Shown: positions 49,722-60,591 of the stretch, in pieces | How the letters are laid out: each line of letters opens with the position of its first letter | Position numbering within the stretch: position 1 is the stretch's first letter | From: Physcia stellaris | Lineage: Eukaryota; Ascomycota; Lecanoromycetes; Caliciales; Physciaceae | Direction of reading: 5' to 3' | Assembly (NCBI GenBank): GCA_018902385.1 | Contig: JABSSW010000026.1 | Span: 124,001-188,000 of the forward strand | Length of the DNA stretch: 64,000 nt | Notes under the pieces: model-generated | Database searches by the model: none | Told to the model about the DNA's origin: nothing | The model's input: the letters and a program-made list of their open reading frames with translations, nothing else | Translations under genes and position numbers: made by a program

Positions 49722-49949
49722 TCCCATGGTCTGGTAATAAGTGGTGCTCATTTTTAGGATACACCGACAGATCTACGATTACCCGGCTTGAGGGCGAAAT
49801 CAGAAGATGATGTTGTTTATATGTCATGTCGATACCGTCTTCATGACTTTTCATATGCTTTGTACCAAACACGGGTAAGCGATTTATCATATTGAGTGTA
49901 TCGGTGGCGACGCATGGGAGGCAAGATAGCACCACACCAGACCATGGGA
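49722..49949. mobile_element. MITE, copy 1 of a TCCCATGGTCTGGT-ended family
   Basis: About 228 bp with terminal inverted repeats TCCCATGGTCTGGT / ACCAGACCATGGGA. The flanks are CA (left) and TA (right), compatible with a mutated TA target duplication. A second copy in opposite orientation lies at 57493-57709 and shares internal blocks (GGTAAGCG, GAGGCAAGATAGCACCA). No coding capacity. Confidence 0.85.
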
Positions 49950-50440
49950 TACATCGATTTACTCGGTGGCTTCGCTTTTCTATGATTCATCATCGTACCC
50001 CTGATCTTTCCTAGCCTACCATCCATGATTGTCGTCATCTAATGGGTCAATTCAAAGTATGTTTGAAAAGCACCTGAAAGATTAGATGGAGGCAGCGCAG
50101 CCATGTGCAACGAAATTGCAGCCCATATGCTAGACTGCACGGATCCATGACCTGCATCCAGCCGCTGCAACCAGCTCTAGCCTCATGATAACGTGGATAC
50201 CTTGCAGCTCGCAACGTCACTGCATGCAGCTCATCCCCGCATCTGCCACGATGGTTTCAGAACTTAGGTACGCCTCCATCCGACAAAAAATGCCAACAGT
50301 CTCATAACCCCGTCAAACAACCCATACGACTCGACTTGAATGTAACAGGCATCTACACGTCAATCTAATCACCAATCCAGCCGAATGCCCAAACGGGGGC
50401 CTCATCTTCCTCGATCCCCAACCTCTTAGTTTACATCACT
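49950..50440. other. intergenic, nothing recognised
   Basis: Upstream flank of the methyltransferase gene. Confidence 0.4.
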
Positions 50441-51152
50441 ATGTCCACATCCTCCTCATCTCCCCCTCCCAAAATCCTCGGCCCCCAATTCTGGAGCGAT
50501 CTCGGCCTAGATTACGAAGCCGCTTTCGTCAACGACCCCGTCCTCGTCGCCGTGGTCCAGAAATGGCTCGCTCTCCTCCCCTCCGCCTCAAACATCCTCG
50601 AATGCGGATCCGGCACCGGCAAACCCATCGGACGCACCATTGCCGACAGCGGACATCGCTACCACGGCATCGACGCCGCGGCCGGCATGGTCGAAATATC
50701 CCGGAAGCAGATCCCCGAGGGAGAGTTCGAGGTCGTGGATATGCTATCCTTCAGTCCCGATAGGCAATATGACGGCATCGTGGCTAGCCTTTCGCATTTC
50801 GAGCTCAGCCTGGAGGAGCATAGGACCATGGTGCGCAAGTGGATGGAGTGGCTGAAGTCGGGGGCATTTCCTCTTGTCGACTATTGCGACTATTACAGGG
50901 GACGAGTACGGCCACAAAGCGCGGAACTTTGATCCCGAGAGTGGGTGTGCTGAAGGGGTCAATTCGATCCTTCTGGGGAATAAGATGGTGGTTACTGTGT
51001 TTACGCAAGGTGGGTGGAAGAAGATGTTGGAGGGTGTGGGGTTTGAGATTGTCAATACGGAGGAGGACCTGTTTGTACCGAAGGCGAAGGCGGAAGATAA
51101 GATGGATGAGCCGAGATACTATGTTATTGCGAGGAAACCGGGAAGGGCTTGA
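50441..51152 (+). CDS. class I SAM-dependent methyltransferase, frameshifted
   Basis: The ATG at 50441 starts MSTSSSSPPPKILGPQFWSD. Motif I, NILECGSGTGKPIGRTIA, and the acidic motif II region YHGIDAAAGMVEISR mark a Rossmann-fold SAM methyltransferase, followed by FEVVDMLSFSP and IVASLSHFELSLEEH. At a run of five G (50860-50864) the coding signal shifts frame: before it WMEWLKSG, after it FLLSTIATITGDEYGHKARN and GGWKKMLEGVGFEIVNTEED to TGA 51150-51152. Both parts fit one protein of about 236 aa with the usual order, so a 1-nt slip in the G-run is the simplest explanation, either a real mutation or a sequence error. No GT-AG intron restores the frame. Substrate unknown. Confidence 0.8.
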
Positions 51153-52760
51153 GAGATGGTTCATGATGCGTCCAACAAGAGCCTACATATGGTCAACCCC
51201 ATTTCTGAAAGATGGTGCGATCGACTCCTCTTTCAGGCTGCGCTCTTCTTCGCCCCCAAGCCTTCTAACTTCTTGTTAGGTGCAGTGGGCCTTGGTATAG
51301 AACTTCTGGGTTCCGAAATCCCGGGAATCTCGTACACAAGCTCTCAACTTGGATTACTTGCGCCAACGCTGAACTTCTCAGATATCCAGAAGGTCACCGA
51401 GCAAAATCCTTGTTGATCCCACGCCCTGGTGCGGTTCTAGGTGGCACTTAGCTGAAAACTAAGGTACTCTAGCGGACACCAGGCCCGGAAGCGCCCCTTG
51501 AGCCTGCCGCTGCCGGGAAACCCTCGGCGCATAGATGGGGTCGGGAGTGCGATCCTACTGAACGAGAATGTTGATAAGTCAGTCCATAGAAGCAGACAGA
51601 AGATAGCTGCAAAGAGGTATGCAAACATCTCCCGTGCTGAGAGTGCGATGTCCTCGTTGGGTCGTCAAGCCCGTTAGGTGAAGAGCATTCGGAGCCCAAT
51701 CACGTCGTCTTTGCGCTTGACAGCGCTCTTATGGAGAAGGCTAGGAGGACAGCTACCGAAATAGAAAACCATAGAGCACCTTGGAAAGAAATTATCAACT
51801 ATAGATGGCAAGGACAAGGGAGATGAATTGGAGGTTGGAGCCGATTTCGTCAACGAGAGGATGCCGCCACGAAGCACGCCAATGACGACGAAAATATGGT
51901 CGCAGTTCAACCCCAAGGCGGGAATACGGGGACCATCTTGAACAATCACAACTTTGGGGCTCAGATAACCAGTGCCAATGACTGAGGACGCCGTGTCTGC
52001 TGAGAAACTGATGGGCAATCAGAAACCTGCGATCCACGCGCACTTGCTGAGGTTCCATCTAAATCGCTATCTACATCGACCCCGAAACTCCAAAGTGTAT
52101 TTTCTGTCAGGACAAGACCACAGCTTGCAGTCAATAAGCACAGACATAATCACAGATATCGCGAAGGTCAAGGCTTAGAAACACAGATCGGTCGATTCCT
52201 TAATCACGAACAGGATTAACGCCATGGAAATTGCTATATTTGTGATCGAAATATAAGTATCTCGAGACCTCATTTCATCGATCTTCCCTACGATTTTCTA
52301 AGACTCCTCTACACCCCCATTATCGCTGTATCCTTATGCCTCCCTGCCATCTTCTTTCTCGTCTTCGGATGTCTCTCTTTCGTCCACCGGCTCGTCCTCT
52401 GTCTGACCATCCAGATTGTCCTAGCTGTTCACCGGATTGCTGGGCTTGATTCGCTGAAGAGCCCGCCGCTAGCTCCGGCTTGATGTTGGGGTTTATTGGC
52501 GGGACCACGAGCCTGGGTGTAGAGACAGACCATCGTACTTCACATCACATTATTGGTAGCTCCAAAAAGCGCAAAATCGTCCGGAGAATTTCATCATTAA
52601 GCTCCATACCTGGTCCAAGGGTTTCAACGTCGTGAACGGTGGAATTCGCATTCATAGAGCCCTGGAAGGAAGGATCTAGGATCATGACTGCTGGGAGTAC
52701 TGATTTCTTCATCGCGGGGAATACATTCTTTGCATACGAAGACTCAACGGTGTCACATCT
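51153..52760. other. intergenic, nothing supported
   Basis: Short frames, for example plus 51156-51416 with no recognisable domain. No repeats noticed. Confidence 0.4.
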
Positions 52761-53360
52761 CTATGCATTCTTCCCAGCAACTGTACCTCTCTTACTGCAA
52801 TATGAAAAAGTGTACCCAGGTGACACGGAAGACGATATGGACTCGTCTTGAGGCAAGGGCGGGAAGGCGGCTTCGCGCTGAGCTTCTTGAGTCTCTGCCA
52901 GGTCCTCCAGCTGTTCCTCCAACGAAATTCCCGTCATCGCTTCCATTAGGGCGTTGGCGGAGTTAATTGCAACGATTGCTGCATTTTCTTTCGTCGCGTC
53001 TATCATGTTCGACGAGATGTGTTCATCACATAGTTGCTGGATTTCAGTCATGCGTTGCTGATACATTTGCATGCCGTGTTCGTATATTTGGGCTGGATAA
53101 GGGATCAAGTGCTGAAGACCAAATTGCTGCTGTTGGGATTGATGAGACATGGTAAGGGGAACGAGCCGTTTCGGGTACTGTTCAATCATTCTAGCCAGTA
53201 TTGTCTGTAATAAGCTCGAGCAGGCCCGCAAGATCTGCTCTTTACGGGTCGCCACTTCCTTGCTCGCTTCGCTTCGTCTGCCATTGTCCCCCTCCTCGCC
53301 CGCATTACCCGTTCTTTTCTGCCTCTTCTTCTTGTCAAGCTTCTTCAGACGTCTGTCCAC
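52761..53360 (-). CDS. uncharacterised glutamine-rich helical protein, 5' part uncertain
   Basis: An open frame of 199 codons without an ATG at its upstream end (first ATG is in MSHQSQQQQF). The N-terminal side is basic (LKKLDKKKRQKR), the middle is Gln/Met-rich and helical (EHGMQMYQQRMTEIQQLCDE), followed by LEEQLEDLAETQEAQREAAF. No family recognised. The basic segment and its DNA recur near 53990-54020, indicating a local duplication. It may be the last exon of a longer minus-strand gene. Confidence 0.4.
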   Translation of the reverse strand: MDRRLKKLDKKKRQKRTGNAGEEGDNGRRSEASKEVATRKEQILRACSSLLQTILARMIEQYPKRLVPLTMSHQSQQQQFGLQHLIPYPAQIYEHGMQMYQQRMTEIQQLCDEHISSNMIDATKENAAIVAINSANALMEAMTGISLEEQLEDLAETQEAQREAAFPPLPQDESISSSVSPGYTFSYCSKRGTVAGKNA

Positions 53361-53562
53361 TCATTCCGATCAATTCCGTTAGTAATTAGCTCGAGGTATG
53401 CACTGCGGACGTGGAGCAGGTCAGCGAGATTTGCTGTTTGCGGGTCGCCTCCCTGCTCACAGTCACGATTCTTCGCGCAAGTGGGGCCAGGTTCCGAGAT
53501 CGATTACTCTTCGAACACTATCTGCTGCACCAGTGAATAGCCCGGCCATGACCAATTCTTGA

Positions 53563-53905
53563 TCATGTCTTATTGCGCTCGCCGAAACGATGTTCGTACT
53601 GAAGCTCGTTGAGAGTTCTTCTCATCGAATCCACGATACTTGCGTAGATCGTATAGATTTCATCGAGCGATGCACATGAATGATCGAAAAAATCTGCGAT
53701 AAAGCAGGAGTCAGCTTTATGTAAGACGTTTGTGACATGGCTTGACAAGTCTAGAGAAGTGAAAGATGCTCTTAAAAAACATACATTCCGAATGTATCAT
53801 CTTGAAAGACTGTATGCTTGTGCAGACATCTATCAAGTCGGCTAAGAAAGCTTCAGTCGTTTCTTTGGTCCTCTTGTCATCCGCATATATGTGGAAGTGT
53901 TCCAA
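53563..53905 (-). CDS. 3' exons of an uncharacterised gene
   Basis: Two exons (about 53905-53785 and 53693-53563) are joined by a strong intron (GTATGT, GCTGACTCC branch, TCGCAG). They encode EHFHIYADDKRTKETTEAFL and ADLIDVCTSIQSFKMIHSEY, then FFDHSCASLDEIYTIYASIV and RRTLNELQYEHRFGERNKT. The piece is helical with no recognised domain; a STAND N-terminal region is one possibility. Upstream exons (towards 54430) are unresolved; the DNA there contains a second copy of the KKLDKKKRQKR-encoding segment. Confidence 0.4.
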
Positions 53906-54419
53906 GTGGAGGCGCTGTAGTTGACCGACCGCTTGGCCTCGTCCACCACGGTAGCATCATCGCCATCTTTCCCATTCTTTTCTGCCTTTTCTTCTTGTCA
54001 AGCTTCTTCAGAAGTTTTTCGAATCTCGATCTGGACAGTCATAGAGCTCGTTTGTGACGGAATGATGACGTGGCTGTTCAGACATGACATCTCCAATTTG
54101 ATTGAGCTTCTGGTGAGGATTTCGAGGATACGACTGGAGCGAGTTGAGGTGCTTGATTTCGTGGGGTGTCATGAGCAGGGGAGGTAGGAGTGACTGCGTG
54201 CGACTTGGTTGGAATGCGTCAGTTGAGTCGATGAGGCTCACATAGCTATATTGAAGCCTAGTGCCAGCGTTGACGGTATATACTGTATTGTGTTGGGAAT
54301 TGAAGTAAACTGATGATAAAGGAAGTTTGTTGATGGAGCTCGAGTTCTTTTACATGAGCTTGAAGACGATAGAGATTGGAATTTCGACAGCGCCTTGTTC
54401 CGTGTAGAGGGTATGACTT

Positions 54420-55020
54420 GAGCGAGTTTCAAGCGGAAAGGGAATCAGCGACAACTTTCTTGCTCTTCTCACTCATGTGGCCGCCACCGCTCTCGAGTTT
54501 GCTCCAGGGTTTCCACACGTTTCGCATACACGCCAAAGCTCCCTTAAAGTTCTCCCTAGAATATCCCTTGATGTTTTCCAAGTCCTTCTAGCGTCTGTTG
54601 CGACGTCAAAGCGATCCACGAGAAGGTTCTTCATAGTAGCGAGATATGATTGCTAGGCGCACTCTTCACCGTCATTATCTTCCGTCTTATCAGCAGCATG
54701 TGTGATCTCAGTCCCTTTTGTGAGAAGTTACCCTATTGCAATCGTAGATGGTGCGAAGTTCTAGCCGGTCTACCCTTCGGCTCGAATTCTTTGTTGAACC
54801 GCTTTGCCAGCTGCGCCCACGTGTGGGCAATTGCCGGGTCGAGTTGTAGCGTCTGATAGTACTGAAGATCTTTCTGCTTCCTTGCGTACTAATGCTGGAC
54901 GTATGCATAGGTACATACTAAAATGTCGACGTCCATGCTCAGAAGCTCTTCAGCGGAAGTCTTGCCCTCGTTGCGAACATAGCTCTTGTCCTGTTGGTGT
55001 TGGTAGAGACTGAGTCGGAA
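54420..55020 (-). pseudogene. decayed gene with a Myb/SANT-like segment
   Basis: The minus strand reads VRNEGKTSAEELLSMDVDIL, then a segment resembling a Myb/SANT helix set (AHTWAQLAKRFNKEFEPKGR followed by PARTSHHLRLQ), then FSQKGTEITHAADKTEDNDG and, in another frame, NLLVDRFDVATDARRTWKTS. In-frame stops separate these and no convincing introns remove them. Family assignment is weak. Confidence 0.3.
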
Positions 55021-55315
55021 CTGAATGCTGGAACTCGCGCACTAAATGTCTCTACTGCAGCGATCCAACTAGCTTCATGGGTTTCCCGTGACACATTAGA
55101 ATTGAGGGATAGTCGAGTTTAGGACTCGATTCGAGTGAAATTTCGACAGTGCGAGCTAATTCTTGCTGATGTCGCTCCAGCTCTGTCTTGTACTCCTCAC
55201 AAGTGGATCAGTGGCATCAACGTTCAACTCCTTGTACAACGATTGCGGACAACGAGCGGCGACGCAGCAGCCAAGAAGGTCAGTACAAGAATGGTCGAAG
55301 AGTGATCGCTACCAA

Positions 55316-56069
55316 TCACTGCGTCCCGCCAGATGGCTCGGGTGGTGCTGGTGCTGAGTACTCTAGGGTGAGGAGCTGAGTCATTAGATCCAGGATGATG
55401 TCGTCCTTATTGTCAGGGGTGGCATGTGAGAATGTGCGACACATGTTCTTGCGGGCGTTGGTTGGCTCTGCGGGAGATATAGTATAAGTCGGCGGCGAGA
55501 AAGATCAAAATCGTGCTATGGCTAGTAAACCGAGTCAGCGCAAGCAACAGGCGGATGTCCGAGTCATTCAACATCTTACGGGAGCTTCTCCAAGTTCTGC
55601 CTCGTGGCAATCTTTACAGGTCTACTGAAAGTTAGTCAAATCCATGTATCAGTTCACACATGGTCAAACGTTGGCTTGTCACTGAGATAATGCATTTGGA
55701 AGAACTCACTGGGTTGTCTCGGCTGTCCTTGCGTTGTTGGAGACTAGAAGCTGCCAGGGGCTTATCCAGGCCACAATCAATACATGTGAGCGTCATAGGC
55801 TGATTGACCGTACAAAGTTTGCAGGTGATTGGACCCGGGAATTGTTTCAGCTGATTCTTGGAGAACTCGGAAAAGCTTAGCTTTAGAAAAGCTTGTCTTC
55901 GTGGCCAGGCTCTACGGAGTGCAGTGGTTGAAGTAGAAGTGTGTCGAGATGATGGAAGTGAGAATATGTAAAGCTGAAAGAGAGCAGAAGTGAAAAGAGA
56001 AACTTCGGGGATCAAACACTTAATCACGTAAAAATATATATAACAAAGAATGCATAGATCATTGAGCAT
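55316..56069 (-). CDS. uncharacterised protein with CxxC zinc-ribbon-like motifs
   Basis: Three exons (56069-55710, 55621-55580, 55465-55316) join in phase to 183 aa. A central segment, ITCKLCTVNQPMTLTCIDCG, shows CxxC-x9-CxxC and is followed across the next junction by TCKDCHEAELGEAP, giving a third CxxC; together these resemble a zinc ribbon. The tail reads KNMCRTFSHATPDNKDDIIL and ends in APAPPEPSGGTQ. The first about 50 residues are hydrophobic and may instead be 5' untranslated sequence, since an internal ATG (MTLTC) lies within the ribbon. No family recognised. Confidence 0.45.
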
Positions 56070-56146
56070 ACTGAAGTAGTGTTCCTACTCCAATCGTTTC
56101 AGCGACCTCTGGATGAACAACGGAAGCTGGAACTGGACTTAAAAGC

Positions 56147-56398
56147 CTATTCTTGAATGATCTTGGCGAGCAATTCGACGGAGAAATTGTTCTCTTCCAC
56201 AAGATCCAGGTTCTTTGTCCATTCTTCTACCTTAGAACTCGACTTAATCCAACCTAGTTGGCTGGGAGTTGGAATTGAAAGCACAGTAAATTGGGCCTTC
56301 ATTGAATCAATGATAGCATAGTACTGGCAAAGAAGATCTTTGCCGAAGTGGGGAATGGTGTAATATTCATAGAGACAGTCATGCTGGAACTCTGCCAT
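56147..56398 (-). CDS. small uncharacterised ORF
   Basis: The ATG at 56398 begins MAEFQHDCLYEYYTIPHFGK and continues DLLCQYYAIIDSMKAQFTVL to TGA at 56147 (83 aa). Composition is coding-like and the frame stays open upstream into VSTGRVRLRQSSCN, so it may be a 3' exon of a gene extending to about 56860. No domain recognised. Confidence 0.35.
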   Translation of the reverse strand: MAEFQHDCLYEYYTIPHFGKDLLCQYYAIIDSMKAQFTVLSIPTPSQLGWIKSSSKVEEWTKNLDLVEENNFSVELLAKIIQE

Positions 56399-57492
56399 AT
56401 TGCAGGATGACTGCCTTAGTCGGACCCTTCCAGTTGACACGTACTTGCGTCATGTCTGGACTGTCGTCATGAACCGCGGAATCGTGTCGTCAACCTGAAA
56501 CTTGAGCAAGGCTGTGACTGCGTTGTGCCCAAGGTTGTGAGTTTTTTTTCCCGAGGACTAAGACTGCTCTTCGATGTGCTTTCCAGTTGAGAACAAAAGT
56601 TCATGGTGATTGAGAATGGATTGCGCTCCCACCAGAACTTTGACTGACTCGCCAATATTTTGTGGCTTCCCACAGGCTTCACAAACGACTCCGGGCTCAT
56701 ATAGGCATTTTCAGCACTTCCCTTATGCGTAGGGTTGTTCAGCACCCTAAGGGCGCTCAAAATTGGTACTATGTATCGCTCATTTCGCGTTTGTGAGAGA
56801 ATATGAGTTGGATATGTGTATAGGGGCAGTGAAGTGAGGGTATTTATATGAGACAGCAATACTTAGCGAGCTAGATAGATTCTGGAGTATGCTATTGGGT
56901 AAGGCGTATACCCCTGTAGGAGTAGTGAGATAAAAGCATATATAGGAGGCAATGAAGACCAGTAAGCCAAATATGTTTTTAGAGATCGAGGTACGAACTG
57001 GGCAAGAAATCATTGGGGAGAAAGGGGGTTTATATAGTTGAGCGATGTCGCTTCCCCACGTGAACCGTGGAGTGAATCAGGGAATCACCTCCACGTACAC
57101 CGTTAAATTCACGGTTTTGGGAGTCAATCACCCGTGAACGATGGAATGACTCGGGAATCATCTCCGTGTGCACTGCTGTGTTCACAAGTTTAAGGGTCAG
57201 TCACCCATGGACTGTAAAGTAATTTAAGGAGTCATGAGTGAGCTTTTCCTGTAGTCTGGAGAACTCATCACCCGCAGAATGTGGAGAGTCATCTCTGTAT
57301 CACTATCAAGCAATTATACCTATCATTTCGAGAGTGCATCAAGGGGGTTCATCAGCAATTACTCAACAATTGAATTCCAGAGTGATCTCGTGTTAATCAT
57401 ATACAGTGGCAGCCGACAGCCCCTGGACCTTTATCTCATCTCTACTATCACTTCGAGATCTTCCGCTGAAGAGAAATCTATCGATAAGAGTA
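56399..57492. other. mostly intergenic, with a short degenerate tandem repeat
   Basis: Between about 57040 and 57260 phrases such as CCCGTGAACGATGGAATGACT and GTGAACCGTGGAGTGAATCA recur with a period of about 70-80 nt, a decayed minisatellite. Possible upstream exons of the 56147 ORF lie at 56450-56600. Confidence 0.4.
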
Positions 57493-57709
57493 TCCCATGG
57501 TCTGGTCTGGTGCTATCTTGCCTCCAATGCATTGCCGTCAATCCACCCAAAATGATAGCACGCTTACCCGTTTTTGGCACAAAGCATATGAAGACGACCT
57601 GAAGACGATATGAAAGTGACATGAAGACAAGCTCATCTTCTGATTCCGCCCGAAGCCGGGTAGTCGGTGGATCCTAAGTATAAGCACCACTTAATACCAG
57701 ACCATGGGA
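57493..57709. mobile_element. MITE, copy 2 of the TCCCATGGTCTGGT-ended family
   Basis: About 217 bp with the same terminal inverted repeats as the copy at 49722-49949, flanked by TA on both sides (57491-57492 and 57710-57711), a TA target duplication. It is inverted relative to copy 1; by eye the copies are roughly three-quarters identical. Confidence 0.9.
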
Positions 57710-57711
57710 TA

Positions 57712-58044
57712 GGAGATCGAACGTGAGCTGTCGAGTGAGGTTCAGGAAATCCAATGTATTAGAATAACCTACGTTGAACACTAGGCAATCATCGATACGT
57801 GTAACAACACAGGTATCCTACTCAACATAGAACCACTATCGTTGGAGTTTTGCCAGTTACTGTCTCCTTTCTCTTGGCTGTGCTTTCTGGTCTCGCTGCC
57901 AGGTGTTCAAGAGCGAAACTGATACCCCGAATTTAATAACATTGTTGTGAAGTCATTTAATACCACGTTATCGAATTTCGCCACGGCTTAATTCATTTCA
58001 TTGATGTATGTAAGGCAAACAGATGAAATGAGCCCGGATCTGTA
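57712..58044. other. intergenic, nothing recognised
   Basis: Mixed-composition DNA between two inverted-repeat elements. Confidence 0.4.
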
Positions 58045-58586
58045 GTACGGAGACTGACACCATTAGTCCTGCCCGCGCCCTAACCCTACAATAGGGTTGT
58101 GCCTACACCTCCTCAATTAAAGTAGAGCTCGATGTCAGGTGACTAGAGTTTCACTCATCTGATATTGTGTGATCTCCCGAACGAGACGTGCACGTTTTGA
58201 AAATCTCGAATGATCTATTTTCTTTTGTATGTAAAATGTTCTTCATTTGAATGAAAATGACTTCATTTTCAATTCACGTTGAGCGACAAAATCGTGAAAA
58301 AATTTGAGATTTAGAATCTCGCCAAAAATTCAGACGAAAATATCGCGATATTACGCAATTTCATGAAAACAGCGACGAGATTCAACATCAAATTGCATTA
58401 AAACTCAATCAATTGATATTAATCATTCTAAATTACACATATTACATCGAAATTCAGCGATTTGATCTGATTCGTGATATGTGAAAATGCGATGTACCCG
58501 TACTGCGAAAATTGCGATATTTGTCCCCATTTGATACCCCCGTAGGGTTAGGGCGCGGGCAGGACTAATGGTGTCAGTCTCCGTAC
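58045..58586. mobile_element. non-autonomous TIR element with telomere-like motifs in its termini
   Basis: A perfect 45-bp inverted repeat (58045-58089 against 58542-58586). TA dinucleotides at 58046-58047 and 58584-58585 could be target duplications, leaving about 536 bp between them. Each inner TIR edge contains TAGGGTTAGGG (or complement), and on the left this can fold as AACCCTA-CAA-TAGGGTT. The interior, mainly 58200-58480, is AT-rich. No coding capacity. Confidence 0.9.
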
Positions 58587-58791
58587 TCGGTACCTTTTCG
58601 CGTCGTGCCAAGCTAAAAGCATCAGTTACATAAGCAAAGTTTCATTGGGTCGCTTAGTTCTAGATATACCCTGCCTCGCCTACGTCGCACTCGACGCGTT
58701 CTGTCTTGCTCACTAAATTTTACATCTGCTTACCACTGCCTTCACTTTTGAAGGGTAGTTCGTAAAACCAGAGAAGGTTGTGCTGTCTAGA

Positions 58792-60591
58792 TCATCGCTC
58801 CGCGGTGACGACGTACTCAATAATCGCAACATTTGGACCAGCCCACCGCTTCCTTGCCAGCAGGACCCAAAGGCTAATAGCAAATAGCAAGACAACCCCA
58901 AAGATAGGCCCTGCATAATTCATGTTACTCCCGGTCACCGGTAATGTACTGGGAAATGGCAGGAAAATCATGATCCATAGAGTGTATAGCAGGGCGAACG
59001 CATTAATCCAAAGACCCCAACGACCGAGGTTCCATCCGCCCAGCTTCAGGGGCTCCGCTTTGTTGAAACGTGCGTACACCATGCAGCCAATGGCTATGAA
59101 ATAGGAGAAGTAGAGTGCAAGCGAAGAGAGGGCGATGATGGCACCAAAGGCTGCTGTGTTGCCGATGTTTAGTAAAGCTAACAGCATGACGATGCCGGCA
59201 GGAAGAAGGACTGCTCGGATTGGGACTCGGAAGCGAAGGCTGACCTAGAGTTGCTAATATCAGTCCTACTTGGTGATATGTGGATTTATTGGGGATTATT
59301 TACATATGCAAACGTGGCAGGCAACCCACCATCGCGAGCCCAGGCCCACGTCAAGCGGGATACTGACGCAATGCTGGCCAAGCCGACACAATATGAGATG
59401 ATGAACAAACCGCAGACCAGAGCGGTGGTCGCCTTGGTGGACCCAGTAAGATTTTGGAGGATGACCAAGACTGGAAGCGAGGATTCCAGAACATCAGTGA
59501 GTGAACCCGAAGCAAACAAAAGAGCGAGGACCATGCCGTAGGCCATGATACCGTTGAGTGCAATCGTCCAAAAAAGCGCTCGAGGAACGGCGTGCTTGGC
59601 TTTCCGTACTTCTTCGCTCATGTGCAGGGCACCATCAAAACCTGTGAAGGACCAGGTGCAGGTCAACATCCCTATATTCCAGGCAACAAAGGTATTCGTC
59701 CATCCAGATTCGACAGTCTGTTGAAGGAAGACATATTCGGCAGTGTGTCGCTGCTGCTCTCCAAGAACGACCAGAACAACCATGAAGATGATGAAGAGGC
59801 AGACATGGCAGATCCCAGCCAACAGCTCGATTTTGGGCACGAGCTTGTACGTGAAGATATTGACAAGAACTCCTGTCACAACCACCGCGTAGATTAGTAG
59901 AACAATATGCCATTGCTTGCTAACATAAGAGGGGTCATTCAGTGCAACCATGTTCTGGAGGATGATCGCCGTCAAATTGGAAACACCTGCAAGTAGGGAT
60001 ATCCAACCCCACCAGGTCACCCAGCCTACCTGGGTCAGCCATACATTGATTGGGTGTCAGTGAACAGTCACCTTGGATCCAGGTAATGAAACGTTTGGCG
60101 CCTGTCGGAGCGAGTGCATGGGTCCAGTGATACTGGGCGCCGGCGATTGGCTGTGTCGACGCCATCTCCGCAAGCGACGCCGATTGTGCCAGCGCGCCCG
60201 CATATGCAATCAGAATACTCCATGCGAACGTCTGAGGGCCCCCGTTGTATAGGGCGAAGTACAGATTGCTTAGAGTCAAGTAAGTCAACTGGATGGACGG
60301 GGGAGAGAAGCAAGGAAGGCAGATACCCGCACACGCTCTCCCAGGTGGACATGAACGTCAACGAGAAGGAGAAAATCTGCGCAAAATTGAAGATTCTCTA
60401 TGCACATGTGAGCTTTGGTCTCTGGATATGGATGAGTCCAAGCCTCAAACCTTGATGCGAGCAGTGTTCTCAACAGTCATTCCTTCACTACCAGCACCCC
60501 ACCGGGAATTGCTTTGCCCATCTCGAACATCATTGGATACCATTCGGTCAACGTGGGACTCCTTTTCATATTCTTGACTTGGATTGCCCAT
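58792..60591 (-). CDS. APC-family amino acid/amine permease (GABA/choline transporter-like)
   Basis: Five exons (60591-60451, 60376-60327, 60268-60072, 60025-59304, 59244-58792) join in phase to 520 aa. A hydrophilic N-terminus is followed by about 12 membrane segments. Family phrases include SLTFMSTWESVCGNLYFALYN, AEMASTQPIAGAQYHWTHAL, WIQGWVTWWGWISLLAGVSN, NIGMLTCTWSFTGFDGALHM with SEEV, and ASIASVSRLTWAWARDGGLP, typical of fungal amino acid permeases of the Uga4/Hnm1 (GABA, choline) branch. It would import an amino acid, polyamine or choline across the plasma or vacuolar membrane; the exact substrate is not readable. The ATG at 60591 was chosen as the first Met before the conserved part. 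It looks intact. Confidence 0.9.

Noticed and set aside
51156-51416. Small gene directly after the methyltransferase
   Set aside because: Only an 86-codon frame with no domain, signal peptide or support from composition.
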